Assembly (NCBI GenBank): GCA_963828185.1
Contig: CAWHDV010000002.1
Coordinates: forward strand, 620,001 to 684,000
DNA: 64,000 nucleotides
Origin: Rhodoblastus sp963828185
GTDB taxonomy: Bacteria; Pseudomonadota; Alphaproteobacteria; Rhizobiales; Beijerinckiaceae
Direction of reading: 5' to 3'
Part shown: in pieces, positions 1 through 8,040 of the stretch
Layout of the letters: the number at the start of each line of letters is the position of its first letter
Numbering within the stretch: the stretch's first letter is position 1
Notes under the pieces: generated by a model
The model's database searches: none
What the model was told of the DNA's origin: nothing
The model's input: only the letters and a program-made list of their open reading frames with translations
Position numbers and translations under genes: made by a program

Positions 1-219
1 AGGGTTACAATGCCAGGTAGCATAAACAAAAAAGTTAAATATAATTAAAAGTCGGAGCGAAATTCATCCATGGTTATCGAAATAACTATCCCTGAAACAT
101 TACGTCAATAATAATCGAACACCTTTTTTTTACAGTTCGATGTTGAAGTTGTCGGCGCTCCGGGCCTTCGGAGCCGCGCCGGCCGATATTGGGTCGATGC
201 TTGTCCGCAAGGAGTTGTT
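1..219. other. AT-rich leader before pspA
   Basis: I see no gene in this stretch. The first 130 bases or so are strikingly AT-rich for this GC-rich window and contain a run of eight T just after position 120. A short GC-rich hairpin-like segment (around 150-185) precedes the PspA start. I found no convincing sigma-54 promoter (the GG/GC spacing known for enterobacterial psp genes is not evident). It may hold the pspA promoter or be the edge of a transferred segment. Confidence 0.4.
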
Positions 220-897
220 ATGGCTGAAAATATTTTTATCCGCGTCAAGCGCATCGTTTCTGGTGGCGTCGAGGATGTCGTTGACGCAATAGAAAAATCT
301 GGCGGCGAAACAGTAATGCGCGAAGCCATTCGTGAGGTCGATCGCGCGCTCAACGACGCGCGCGTGGAAATGGGCAAGGCTGCCGCGAAAAAAGCGCAGG
401 CGTCGCGCCAGATCCAGATGGTGTCCGCTAAGCTCAATGAATTGTCAGCCAAGGCGAAATTTGCGGTCGAGCAAAACCGCGAAGAGCTGGCCGAGGCGGC
501 GATCGCCCGGCAAGTCGATCTCGAGGCGCAGACGCCCATTCTCGACGCCGTGCGCAAGGATGCCGAGGTCGAAGAGGAAAGGCTCCAGGCCTGTGTCGCC
601 GCCCTGGCAGCGCGCAAACGCGAAATGGAAGCCGACCTCACCGCCTTCCTCGCCGCCAGGCGCGAAGGCACGACTGGCGCAGCGACGTCTTCGATTTCAT
701 GTGATGCGCCGCACCGCCGCGTCGAGCGCGCGCAACAGGCCTTCGATCGCGGCATGACCGGGGCGGGCGGCGTCGCCGGAACGAGCGCGCCGGATCACGA
801 TACGGCAAAAAAGCTCGCCGAACTGGAGACGTTGGCTCGCCGCGAAAAGATCAACGATCGCCTTTCAAGCCTGAAGGCGGCGGTTCAGCACGGCTGA
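220..897 (+). CDS. pspA: PspA/IM30 family membrane-stress protein
   Basis: The 225-residue product begins MAENIFIRVKRIV and is almost entirely charged alpha helix, as expected for the PspA/IM30/Vipp1 (ESCRT-III-like) family, whose members are usually 220-230 residues. These peripheral inner-membrane proteins form helical coats that stabilise damaged membrane. The segment from about residue 25 to 150 is a heptad-rich coiled coil with many Glu, Arg, Lys and Ala, and there is no signal peptide or membrane segment. The start has only a moderate upstream purine stretch (GCAAGGAG, a few bases before the ATG). No pspF, pspB or pspC neighbour is visible, so the regulation differs from the enterobacterial operon. 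Family assignment is by pattern of sequence, not by alignment. Confidence 0.85.
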   Translation: MAENIFIRVKRIVSGGVEDVVDAIEKSGGETVMREAIREVDRALNDARVEMGKAAAKKAQASRQIQMVSAKLNELSAKAKFAVEQNREELAEAAIARQVDLEAQTPILDAVRKDAEVEEERLQACVAALAARKREMEADLTAFLAARREGTTGAATSSISCDAPHRRVERAQQAFDRGMTGAGGVAGTSAPDHDTAKKLAELETLARREKINDRLSSLKAAVQHG

Positions 898-1106
898 CGG
901 AATTGTCGGTTCTGGCCCAGATTTGCCGATAGGCCTTCAACAGCTTTCGAGCAGATCGCTGCACTTCGATGAATTTCCGCTTTCCGCCCATCCCTTCCCT
1001 TGCCGGCGACCTCGACGGCGGTCCGGAATCCGCCGGGAGCCGACTCTGCAATACCGGTTCGGAATGTCGCCTTCGGATCGACGATGCAACTTGTCGTCGC
1101 GTCTTC

Positions 1107-1985
1107 TCAACGCCTGGCCAGCACGCGCCCCATCACCGCGTCGAGCTTGCGCAAAAGCTCCGGGTCCCAGGCGTCGCGCGCCGTCACCAGCGCGTGATCC
1201 AGCGCCCGGTCGGAGCCGATCGGGCATGGCAGATGCTTGGCGGGAAAATCCTGCATCAGCCGCGCGAGCAGGCGCGAGGCCTTTTCGGCGTTCGACTTCA
1301 CCACCGCCAGGATATCGTGCACTTCCACCGCCGCGATGTCGTCGCGCCAGCAATCATAGTCCGTCACCATGGCGAGCGTCGCATAGGACATTTCCGCCTC
1401 GCGCGCGAGCTTGGCCTCCGGCAGCGCCGTCATGCCGATCACCTGGCAGCCCGCCGCCTTGTAGCCGAGCGATTCCGCGCGTGAGGAAAATTGCGGCCCC
1501 TCCATGCAAACGTAGGTTCCGCCCTTGACGATCTCGATGCCCTCGGCGTGCGCGGCGGCGACGATCTGCTGCTGCAGCAAGGGCGCGACCGGATGCGCCA
1601 TCGAGACATGGGCGACGCAGCCGTTGCCGAAAAACGACGACTGGCGTCCGAAGGTGCGGTCGATGAACTGATCCACCGCGACGAACAGGCCCGGCGGCAA
1701 TTCCTCGCGGAATGAGCCGCAGGCCGAGACCGAGATGATGTCGGTGACGCCTGCGCGCTTCAGCGCGTCGATATTGGCGCGGTAATTGATGCCGGAGGGC
1801 GAGAGGCGATGGCCGCGCCCGTGCCGCGGCAGGAACACGGCCTCGGTCACGCCTATCCGGCCGAAGCGCAAAAGGTCGGAAGGCTCGCCCCAGGGCGTCG
1901 GAATCGCCCTTTCCGTCACGTCCTCCAGACCGGGCAGGTCATAGACGCCGGAGCCGCCGATAATGCCGAGAAGCGCTTTGGTCAT
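1107..1985 (-). CDS. mtnP: S-methyl-5'-thioadenosine phosphorylase
   Basis: This enzyme splits 5'-methylthioadenosine with phosphate into adenine and 5-methylthioribose-1-phosphate, the first step of methionine salvage. The 292-residue product starts MTKALLGIIGGSGVY, with the phosphate-binding Gly-Gly-Ser-Gly near residue 10. It contains the family-typical HGRGH, NYRANI, VSACGS and CMEGPQFSSRAES segments and the late TDYDCW motif that contacts the purine. I chose the ATG at 1985 because homology begins there; the frame is open further upstream but has no family-like sequence. The next pathway enzyme, mtnA, is encoded 31 kb away on the other strand. A candidate small RNA with its own terminator lies directly upstream. 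Confidence 0.93.
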   Translation of the reverse strand: MTKALLGIIGGSGVYDLPGLEDVTERAIPTPWGEPSDLLRFGRIGVTEAVFLPRHGRGHRLSPSGINYRANIDALKRAGVTDIISVSACGSFREELPPGLFVAVDQFIDRTFGRQSSFFGNGCVAHVSMAHPVAPLLQQQIVAAAHAEGIEIVKGGTYVCMEGPQFSSRAESLGYKAAGCQVIGMTALPEAKLAREAEMSYATLAMVTDYDCWRDDIAAVEVHDILAVVKSNAEKASRLLARLMQDFPAKHLPCPIGSDRALDHALVTARDAWDPELLRKLDAVMGRVLARR

Positions 1986-2097
1986 GTCAGTCAGATCCTC
2001 CGGCGGCAAGTTGGCGCAAGCTGCGCAATCCGGCAAGTTTTTTCGGAGCAAGATTTTTTCGGGACAGGATTTCTTCGGACAGCCATTTCCGAGCACG

Positions 2098-2127
2098 AAA
2101 AAAAAAACCGGACGCCGAAGCGTCCGG
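2098..2127 (-). terminator. Intrinsic terminator upstream of mtnP
   Basis: Read on the minus strand, CCGGACGC-TTCG-GCGTCCGG is followed by ten T. It sits about 110 bases before the mtnP start codon and downstream of no annotated gene, so it must end a short untranslated transcript or attenuate mtnP. Confidence 0.8.
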
Positions 2128-2204
2128 TCGATCCGCAAAAAGCGCGGACTAGTTTTTTCCACGCGTGTCGGTATGGGGGAGGACCATCCGCTCGTTCGTG
2201 GAGT
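2098..2204 (-). ncRNA. Candidate small RNA with anti-SD motif and intrinsic terminator
   Basis: Between the divergent mtnP and MaoC genes the minus strand holds a complete transcription unit too short for a gene. A sigma-70-like promoter at 2239-2211 is followed by about 105 nt ending in a perfect 8-bp GC hairpin with a CGAA/TTCG loop and a run of ten T (2127-2098). Upstream of the terminator the RNA can form a CCACG/CGTGG stem enclosing a GGUCCUCCCCC segment, complementary to a Shine-Dalgarno sequence, and then a CCGC/GCGG stem. This layout recalls rhizobial trans-acting sRNAs with CU-rich anti-SD loops (for example the mmgR/suhB group). The family resemblance is from memory and not computed. 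It could instead be a leader that attenuates mtnP. Confidence 0.5.
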
Positions 2205-2210
2205 GAGGCG

Positions 2211-2239
2211 TATATGAAGCAACACCCGCCACGGGACAA
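2211..2239 (-). promoter_or_regulatory. Sigma-70-like promoter of the candidate sRNA
   Basis: On the minus strand TTGTCC (2239-2234) and CATATA (2216-2211) are separated by 17 bases. This predicts a start near 2204, just ahead of the small RNA body. The match to the -10 consensus is moderate. Confidence 0.4.
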
Positions 2240-2343
2240 TGCGCCATCGCGCAGAGAGGGTATGCATTTTTGCATAGCTTTTCTGGCCAGCCGCCGCCTT
2301 GCCGTCGAGAGGGGTTGACGCCAGACTTTGCGCCGGAGAACAG

Positions 2344-3330
2344 ATGGCCATGTTGACGTTTGAAGATTTCTGTCCGGGCGAAACGAGATCCTACGGCGAT
2401 TATCCTCTTTCGACGCCGGAGATGGCAGCTTTCGCCGCCCACTTCGATCCGCAGCCCTTCCACCTCGACGACGAGGCGGCCAAGCGGACGCTTCTCGGCG
2501 GCCTGGCGGCGTCCGGCTGGCATACCTGTTCGGCCCTGATGCGCATGATGGTCGACAGTTGGCTGACGGAGACCAGCTGCCTCGCCGGCGTCGGCGTCGA
2601 GGACAACCGCTGGCTCGCGCCGGTGCGTTCCGGCGACAGGCTTTCCGCCCGCACGCAAACCCTGGAAAAAATCGATCTGCGCTCGCGGCCGGACGCTGGA
2701 ATCATCAAATTCGCCACCTCGCTGCGCAACCGCTCGGGCGTCGAGGTCATGACGCAGACCTGCGCCATGCTGTTCGCCCGCGCCAACCCGCTCGCGCCCG
2801 AGGCGCTCCCTCCAACCGCGGCAAGGCGGGCGACGCCCGAACCCGAGCTGGAGCGCATCGACGATCCCATGGGCGCCCTGCCCGACCATTTTGCGCGCGC
2901 CCGGATTGGCGCTTATGCCGAACTTGGCCAGACGCATTTCACGCCGGACCTGATCCGCGATTACGCGCAAAAATTCGATCCTTTCCCCTTCCATCTCGAC
3001 GAGGAGGCCGGCCGCCGGCATGTTCTCGGCGCCATGTCGGCGGCGGGCTGGCACACGGCCTCATGCTGGATGCGGCATTTCGTCGCTTTTCGTCGCAAGG
3101 CGGCCAATGGCGAGGTCCCGAGCCGCGCCTCGCCCGGCTTTTCCGGCCTGGTCTGGCGCAAGCCGGTGCTGGCCGGCGACCGCATCGGCTTTTCCACCCA
3201 GGTCGTCGCCAAGCGCGCGACCTCGAAGCCCAACCTCGGCCTGATCCGCAGCCGCAACCTCGGCGTCAACCAGCGCGGCGAAATTGCGCTCGAATTTTAC
3301 GCCTCGGTCTTTTCACCGATCGCAGAGTGA
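2344..3330 (+). CDS. Tandem-hotdog MaoC-like dehydratase
   Basis: The 328-residue product contains two copies of the MaoC/(R)-hydratase hotdog domain, roughly residues 5-150 and 185-325. Copy one has FDPQPFHLDDEAA (Asp35, His40) and copy two FDPFPFHLDEEAG (Asp212, His217). Both keep the Asp and His that hydrate 2-enoyl-CoA in this family, and both are followed by a near-identical ASGWHT/AAGWHT segment, so the gene arose by internal duplication. The ATG at 2344 is chosen because a GGAG lies 7 bases upstream. Likely substrates are enoyl-CoA thioesters, perhaps feeding polyhydroxyalkanoate synthesis, but the sequence does not fix the substrate. It is convergent with the DUF459 gene, with only six bases between them. 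Confidence 0.85.
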   Translation: MAMLTFEDFCPGETRSYGDYPLSTPEMAAFAAHFDPQPFHLDDEAAKRTLLGGLAASGWHTCSALMRMMVDSWLTETSCLAGVGVEDNRWLAPVRSGDRLSARTQTLEKIDLRSRPDAGIIKFATSLRNRSGVEVMTQTCAMLFARANPLAPEALPPTAARRATPEPELERIDDPMGALPDHFARARIGAYAELGQTHFTPDLIRDYAQKFDPFPFHLDEEAGRRHVLGAMSAAGWHTASCWMRHFVAFRRKAANGEVPSRASPGFSGLVWRKPVLAGDRIGFSTQVVAKRATSKPNLGLIRSRNLGVNQRGEIALEFYASVFSPIAE

Positions 3331-3336
3331 AAAACA

Positions 3337-4608
3337 CTATTTTGCCGGCCACTGGAAATCGTCGGCGCGACCCGGTTGCGGCGGCGCGGCGCGCGGCGCC
3401 GGCGCGGTCGCCGGCAGCCTGGCGAGAACGCCATCCGGCGCAACCGCCGGCTCGGTCAGCGGCTCGACCTTGCCGGCCAGCGGCTCGACCTTGCCGGCCA
3501 GCGGCTTGGGCGGCGGCGCGACCGGTTTCGGCTTGGGAGGGCCGGAGATCGCGGACGGCGTCTGCGGCGGCGCTTGCGTCGGCGAAGGCGAAACGGCGGG
3601 GGAAGCCGCAGGCGAAGGCGAAGCCGGGGGAGCCGCCTCGGCCGGGGCGGACGGAGGCTGCAGCTTCGCCTCCAGCACATGGCGGATTTCGGGCTCGACG
3701 AAATGCGCCGCCTTGCGCGCGCCCGCCTTGTTGAAATGCACGCCGTCGGCCGAGCGCAGCCGCACGATCGCGCCGTTCACGTCCGGACCCGACGCCTTGT
3801 AGGCGGAATTGACGTCGGTGAATGGCTCCCACAGATCGACGAATTGCGCGCCGAGCGCGCCGGCGTATTGGCGGTCGATGTCGTTGAACACCAGGGCCGC
3901 ATTGGACAGGCCTGGGCTGCGCATGATCGGCAGGCCGACCCACACGAGCGGCGTCTTCTTGTCCTGGAAGGCCGCGGCGATTTCCTCTACCCGCTTGGCG
4001 TAGATTTCGTTGAACGGCTTCGACAGGGGATCGAGCCTCGCGTCGCCGAGACGCAGTTTCTGGTTGTCGTTGATGCCGACCTCGATCACCGCCATGTCGA
4101 TGTGCTGGCGCCCGTCGAGCAGGTCTTTCACTGCCTTTCGCCAATCGAAGTAATCGTCGCGGACGAGGCCGGAATCCTCGTGCGCCTTGTCCAGGATGGC
4201 GACGCGCGGATCATCGGCGAAAGCCTCGGCCAGCCCCTGCGCCAGCGTCGACGCCTCGCTGTCGCCGATGACCGCGACGAAGAAGCCGGCCTGCGGCTTC
4301 GGCGCGACGGCGATCGGCGGCGATTTCGACGGCGGAGGCTGATGGCTCGCCTGGGGCGGGACGGCCCGCATTTCGGTCGCCGCCGGTCGGCGCGCCCTGA
4401 CATGGGTCGCCTCGCTCGGCCGCCGGACGATGCGCCGGCGCGGCGCCTGCGGCGCGCGGTGGTCGCCGAAAAGCGAGCCGAAGAAATCGGAAATGGCGTC
4501 CTGCGCTTTGGCCCGCGACGGCGGCGCCAGCAGCGTCAGGGCCAGCGCAAGAACCGCGAGGACGGATTTGGGGCGCGACGCGGACAGAAAGGAACGAAAC
4601 ATCGACAT
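3337..4608 (-). CDS. DUF459 family SGNH-hydrolase-like exported protein
   Basis: The 423-residue product has an N-terminal signal sequence (hydrophobic stretch at about 15-33 ending in RAKAQDA), a proline- and arginine-rich linker to about residue 105, and then an SGNH/GDSL-like domain. That domain shows FFVAVIGDSEAS (nucleophile Ser in GDS), an IEVGINDNQ block (Asn) and DGVHFNKAG carrying the late Asp-x-x-His. DUF459 proteins are envelope esterase-like proteins of unsettled role; O-deacetylation of a periplasmic glycan or peptidoglycan is a plausible inference. The C-terminal 110 residues are a Pro/Ala-rich tail that includes a perfect tandem repeat. A strong antisense open frame across this gene is a GC artefact. 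Confidence 0.85.
   Translation of the reverse strand: MSMFRSFLSASRPKSVLAVLALALTLLAPPSRAKAQDAISDFFGSLFGDHRAPQAPRRRIVRRPSEATHVRARRPAATEMRAVPPQASHQPPPSKSPPIAVAPKPQAGFFVAVIGDSEASTLAQGLAEAFADDPRVAILDKAHEDSGLVRDDYFDWRKAVKDLLDGRQHIDMAVIEVGINDNQKLRLGDARLDPLSKPFNEIYAKRVEEIAAAFQDKKTPLVWVGLPIMRSPGLSNAALVFNDIDRQYAGALGAQFVDLWEPFTDVNSAYKASGPDVNGAIVRLRSADGVHFNKAGARKAAHFVEPEIRHVLEAKLQPPSAPAEAAPPASPSPAASPAVSPSPTQAPPQTPSAISGPPKPKPVAPPPKPLAGKVEPLAGKVEPLTEPAVAPDGVLARLPATAPAPRAAPPQPGRADDFQWPAK
3461..3502. repeat. Perfect 2 x 21-bp tandem repeat inside the DUF459 gene
   Basis: Two adjacent identical 21-base units encode two copies of a seven-residue PLAGKVE block in the proline-rich tail. The unit length is a multiple of three, so copy-number change would keep the frame. 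Confidence 0.85.
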
Positions 4609-4679
4609 CGCCCGAGTCTAGCCGAATTCGCCAAGACAGGCGAGCAGGCCTTGAGCAAATCGCCGATCGCCAGATTGCT

Positions 4680-4883
4680 TCAGCGCAAGGAGCCTGGCGC
4701 CGCGACCATCCTCTCCGTCGCCCTGGCGAGGCTGGGCGCAAGCGTCACCCAAACGAACAAGCCCGCGAGGACCATGATCGCCGTGAGCCGCAGCAGTTGC
4801 GACATCTGGCACGACGCCGGACTTTTGCGCTTGTGGCGGAACGCGGCGGCCAGCTCGCGTCCATCGATCGGGGCCATGATCAT
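4680..4883 (-). CDS. Small single-pass membrane protein, unknown
   Basis: I do not recognise this family. The 67-residue product starts MIMAPIDGRELAAAF, has a basic stretch (RHKRKSP) and one hydrophobic segment at about residues 35-55 (LTAIMVLAGLFVWVTLAPSL). It is probably an inner-membrane protein with its N-terminus in the cytoplasm. The ATG at 4883 is preceded by GGAGACGAGCA, a reasonable ribosome binding site. A perfect CtrA-type box lies about 165 bases upstream (5049-5064), which would make it a cell-cycle target if the gene is real. Codon usage resembles the neighbours, but the short length keeps confidence moderate. Confidence 0.5.
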   Translation of the reverse strand: MIMAPIDGRELAAAFRHKRKSPASCQMSQLLRLTAIMVLAGLFVWVTLAPSLARATERMVAAPGSLR

Positions 4884-5048
4884 TGCTCGTCTCCGCAAGC
4901 ACAACCGTCGCCTGAAGCATTACAGGCGAAGTGAATACCGGTTCGCTTCAAGCGAACGCGATAAACCAGAGCCCTGGCGCCCCGATCCGAACCATCGGAT
5001 CGAAAAAGGCGCCAGAAGCAGGCTTGGAAACAGGCTAGGACCGAAGCT

Positions 5049-5064
5049 TTAAGCGAACGTTAAC
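5049..5064 (-). promoter_or_regulatory. CtrA-type box (TTAA-N7-TTAAC)
   Basis: TTAA GCGAACG TTAAC matches the full CtrA consensus. It overlaps the stop codon of the DUF882 frame as read. If the one-base frameshift in that gene is an artefact, its true stop is at 5102 and this box is intergenic, upstream of the small membrane protein at 4680-4883. Confidence 0.5.
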
Positions 5065-6788
5065 CACGCCGGCGGCGCTCTATTTGGTAAACGAGCTGGC
5101 GCTAAGGGAGGTCGCCTCGTCGCCGAAGCCATTTTCGAACTCCGCGCGGAATATTGGCGGCGAAGAGGTCGAGGCGGGCGGCGGCGCGCAGGGGCGGCGC
5201 GAAACTGCCGGCGACCGTCGAACGGGCGCGGATGACTTCGCGACGGAGCCACCATCGCTTCAAGGGCGGCGCGATCGACCCGCGCCGGCGCCATCTGCGC
5301 GGCGGCGGCCCTGGCGGCGCGCGCCTGGGCCGCCTTGCCGATCGCGGCGGCGCGCAGCGGCTTGAAAGCGGGCCGCGGAGGCGGCAGCGGCGCCTCCGGC
5401 GCCTCGATCAAAGCCGGCGCGATCCGGGCCGGCGCCGCTTCCGCCGATGCGACCCCGAGCGGCGCGGCATAAGCGAGCGGCGTGACCCCGGTGGCGGCGC
5501 TCCCCATTCCGTGGGTAATGACGTCGGGTAGTTGCGCGAACTCGACCGGACGCGTCGGCGGCAGAGGCGGCGTGAGCGCGGCGAGCTCCTCGGGACGGCG
5601 CGGCGGCAATGGCGCGTCGGCCAAACCGGCCGCTGCGCTCTTTTCCGCCGAATTGGCGTCCGCCAAAATCGCGACAGCGGGATGCGCCTCGGGCTCTCGC
5701 GGCTTTTCGGCGACGGCGGCCTGCGGCTCGTCAAGGGGCGTGGGCTTCGCCGCCCGGGCGGCGGTCGTGGACCGCGGAGCGGATTCGGCCGTCGGGGCGG
5801 CGGCGCCTGGAGAGGCGTCGGCGGGCGCAAGGTAGGTTTCGCCGCGCGGCAGGTCGGTTTCCGCGCTTGCGACCATCCGCTGCTGGGCCTTGGTCAGCTC
5901 GACGTCGGAAACTTCGCCCGCGTGGCGCGCGGCGACCTGGGTTGGACGGATGACTGGCGCGGTTTCGCGCGCCTCCTCCTCCGCATCCTCGCCACCGCCA
6001 AACAATTTGGCGAAGAAGCCGCCGATGCCGCCGTTGCCGGCGTCGGCGACGGAAACCGTCTCGCCGCCGCGCGCCTCGATCTCGGCCTTGGCCTCCGCAT
6101 AGCCGGGCAGCAGCTTGCCGTTCGAGGCAATGTGCACGGTCTTGCCATCCGGGAACAGGCGCGCGAGTTGGTCGTAGCTCATGCGCGGCCAGTGGCGCAC
6201 CCCGCCGACGTCGATATGGACGAAGGGCGTGTTGGCGTTGGGATAATAGCCGACGCCGCCCCGCTGCATCCGCATGGCGACCTCGCGCAGCTTCTCCATC
6301 GACAGGGCGGGCATGGTCGTGTCCATCGCCTTGCCGAGCATGTGCTGCGAATGCTCGGCCACCGTATGCGAACGGCGGCGCAGCATGGCGTTGGTGGCCG
6401 GGCAGCGGTAGGCGGATACGACGACGATCGGATCGTCCGGTCCCCTGTTGCGCCCCGCCGAACGATAAGCCTCCCACAAGGCGTCGAACAGCCGCGGGTC
6501 CATTTTGGTCGGCTCGTTGTTGCGCCAGTCGCGCAGGAACCAGTTCAGTTTTTCCAGCACTTCCAAATCATAATGGCCATTGACGCGGAAGGCCGCGGCG
6601 ATCGATTCGCGGCTGTGCGAATGGTAGAGATAGAGCGTGCGACTATCGCCATTGGCGTCCGCTGATTCGAGGGCGTTGGGCGCGAGCAGCACAAGAATCG
6701 CCAGCATGGCCGCGGCGAACCGGGAACTTTTGGCCCGGACGGCGAACCCGATGCAGTGACTTATGAAATCGCTGGCGTAGCTCATCAT
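5049..6788 (-). CDS. DUF882 / peptidase M15_2 (MepK-like) murein endopeptidase
   Basis: The 579-residue product has an N-terminal membrane or signal segment (FAAAMLAILVLLAPNAL), then a DUF882/M15_2 domain to about residue 220. Putative zinc ligands are visible: HMLGKAMDT (His and Asp) and FVHIDVGGVRHW (His). E. coli MepK (YcbK) of this family cuts peptidoglycan crosslinks in the periplasm. A long Ala/Pro-rich tail follows with RP motifs. As read, the last 60 or so residues look out of frame: skipping one base near 5240 gives a natural ending (VIRARSTVAGSF... to ...RRRGDLP) with a stop at 5102. The start uses the ATG pair at 6788/6785; homology begins shortly after it. Confidence 0.8.
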   Translation of the reverse strand: MMSYASDFISHCIGFAVRAKSSRFAAAMLAILVLLAPNALESADANGDSRTLYLYHSHSRESIAAAFRVNGHYDLEVLEKLNWFLRDWRNNEPTKMDPRLFDALWEAYRSAGRNRGPDDPIVVVSAYRCPATNAMLRRRSHTVAEHSQHMLGKAMDTTMPALSMEKLREVAMRMQRGGVGYYPNANTPFVHIDVGGVRHWPRMSYDQLARLFPDGKTVHIASNGKLLPGYAEAKAEIEARGGETVSVADAGNGGIGGFFAKLFGGGEDAEEEARETAPVIRPTQVAARHAGEVSDVELTKAQQRMVASAETDLPRGETYLAPADASPGAAAPTAESAPRSTTAARAAKPTPLDEPQAAVAEKPREPEAHPAVAILADANSAEKSAAAGLADAPLPPRRPEELAALTPPLPPTRPVEFAQLPDVITHGMGSAATGVTPLAYAAPLGVASAEAAPARIAPALIEAPEAPLPPPRPAFKPLRAAAIGKAAQARAARAAAAQMAPARVDRAALEAMVAPSRSHPRPFDGRRQFRAAPARRRPPRPLRRQYSARSSKMASATRRPPLAPARLPNRAPPAWLTFA

Positions 6789-6897
6789 TTGCGCGCGGTT
6801 TCCAGGCTGGACGGCGCAACTGCATACCCCATCCACGCCGAGAACGCTACAGCTTGACCTGCGGCCCTTCCTGCCAGCGATTTCCGGGTCGCGTCGC

Positions 6898-7956
6898 TCA
6901 GGCGGAAACGCGGCGCGGCAAGTCTCTCGCGCCAGCAGCCAAGGTTTTCGCGCGGGCCTGGAAAACATTGTCGACGAATATGCGGGCGCTTTCCGGCCAG
7001 GTGTAGCGCAGGGCGTGATCGCGGCAATGCTGGCGCGACAGCTTCAGCGCGGCCAGGCACGCCGCGCGCAAATCCGCGTCGAGCGCGCCGATGCGCGAAT
7101 TGGTGACGATGTCGAGCGGGCCGGCAACCGGAAAGGCCGCCACCGGCGTTCCGCAGGCCAGCGCCTCCAGCATGACATTGCCGAACGTGTCGGTGCGGCT
7201 GGGAAAGACGAAGACGTCCGCGGCCGAATAATAGGGTGCGAGCTCGCCGCGCGATTTCACGCCGACGAAGCAAGTTTGTGGAAAGCGCTCTTGCAGCTGG
7301 GCGCGCCAAGGCCCGTCGCCCACGACGATTTTCGAACCGGGAAGATCGAGCGAGAGAAACGCCTCGATGTTCTTTTCCGGCGCCAGCCGGCCACAATAGA
7401 GAAAGAACGGCCTCGGCATGCCCGCCAGCTCGGCGGGCGCGGCCTCCACCGGACGGAACATCTGTTCGTCCACGCCGCGCGGCCACAGCATCGGCCTTTG
7501 GAAGCCCCTGGCGAAAAGATCGTCGGCCAAGGTCTGGGTGGCGACCATCAGACCGGCGCTGCCTGAGTGGAAGCGACGCAAGGCGGCATAGGACCAGGCG
7601 GCGGGGATGGGCCAGCGCGCCTCCACATATTCCGGAAAACGCGTGTGATAGCTGGTGGTGAACACTTCGCCGTTGCGCGGACACCAGTAACTCGCCGCCA
7701 CGCCGAGCGGGCCCTCGGTGGCGATATGGATATGGTCGGGCTTTTCCGCGCGAATCAGTTCGCCGACCGCCTTGGGGCTGGTCAGGGCGAGGCGGATTTC
7801 CGGATAGGAGGGCGCAGCGATCGTATGGAACCGGTCAGGCCCGATGACGGTGAATTCATGCCCCAGCTTTTCGCCCGCCGCCATCAGGTTGGCGAGGGTG
7901 ATGGCGACGCCATTGACCTGGGGACGCCATGCGTCCGTGACGATGCAGATTTTCAT
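6898..7956 (-). CDS. GT4-family glycosyltransferase (MgtA-like)
   Basis: The 352-residue product has the two Rossmann halves of GT-B fold glycosyltransferases. It opens MKICIVTDAWRPQVNGV, typical of GDP-mannose-dependent mannosyltransferases of the MgtA/PimB-like GT4 group. The C-terminal half has FFLYCGRLAPEKNIEAF (donor phosphate-binding Arg and Lys), the VGDGPWR block and the E-x7-E motif region FGNVMLEALACGTPVAAF. No signal peptide or membrane segment is seen, so it is probably a cytoplasmic enzyme acting on a lipid acceptor at the membrane. Glycolipid or exopolysaccharide mannosylation is a family-based inference; donor and acceptor are not determined. It starts 109 bases downstream of nothing relevant and has no clear glycan cluster around it. 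Confidence 0.87.
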   Translation of the reverse strand: MKICIVTDAWRPQVNGVAITLANLMAAGEKLGHEFTVIGPDRFHTIAAPSYPEIRLALTSPKAVGELIRAEKPDHIHIATEGPLGVAASYWCPRNGEVFTTSYHTRFPEYVEARWPIPAAWSYAALRRFHSGSAGLMVATQTLADDLFARGFQRPMLWPRGVDEQMFRPVEAAPAELAGMPRPFFLYCGRLAPEKNIEAFLSLDLPGSKIVVGDGPWRAQLQERFPQTCFVGVKSRGELAPYYSAADVFVFPSRTDTFGNVMLEALACGTPVAAFPVAGPLDIVTNSRIGALDADLRAACLAALKLSRQHCRDHALRYTWPESARIFVDNVFQARAKTLAAGARDLPRRVSA

Positions 7957-8040
7957 GCCGCCATGATTTCAGGCGGATATGACGGGAATAATAAATCCGC
8001 AGCCCATTTTTCGTGAAGGCGTCAGGAATCCCCGCGTTTT

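Noticed and set aside
35..48. TTAA-N6-TTAA near the left edge as another CtrA box
   Set aside because: The spacing is six rather than seven bases and the region is generally AT-rich, so a chance match is likely.
3376..5052. A 558-codon plus-strand open frame opposite the DUF459 gene
   Set aside because: It is extremely Arg/Gly-rich with no family-like block and mirrors a well-supported gene on the other strand; long antisense frames are expected in such GC-rich DNA.
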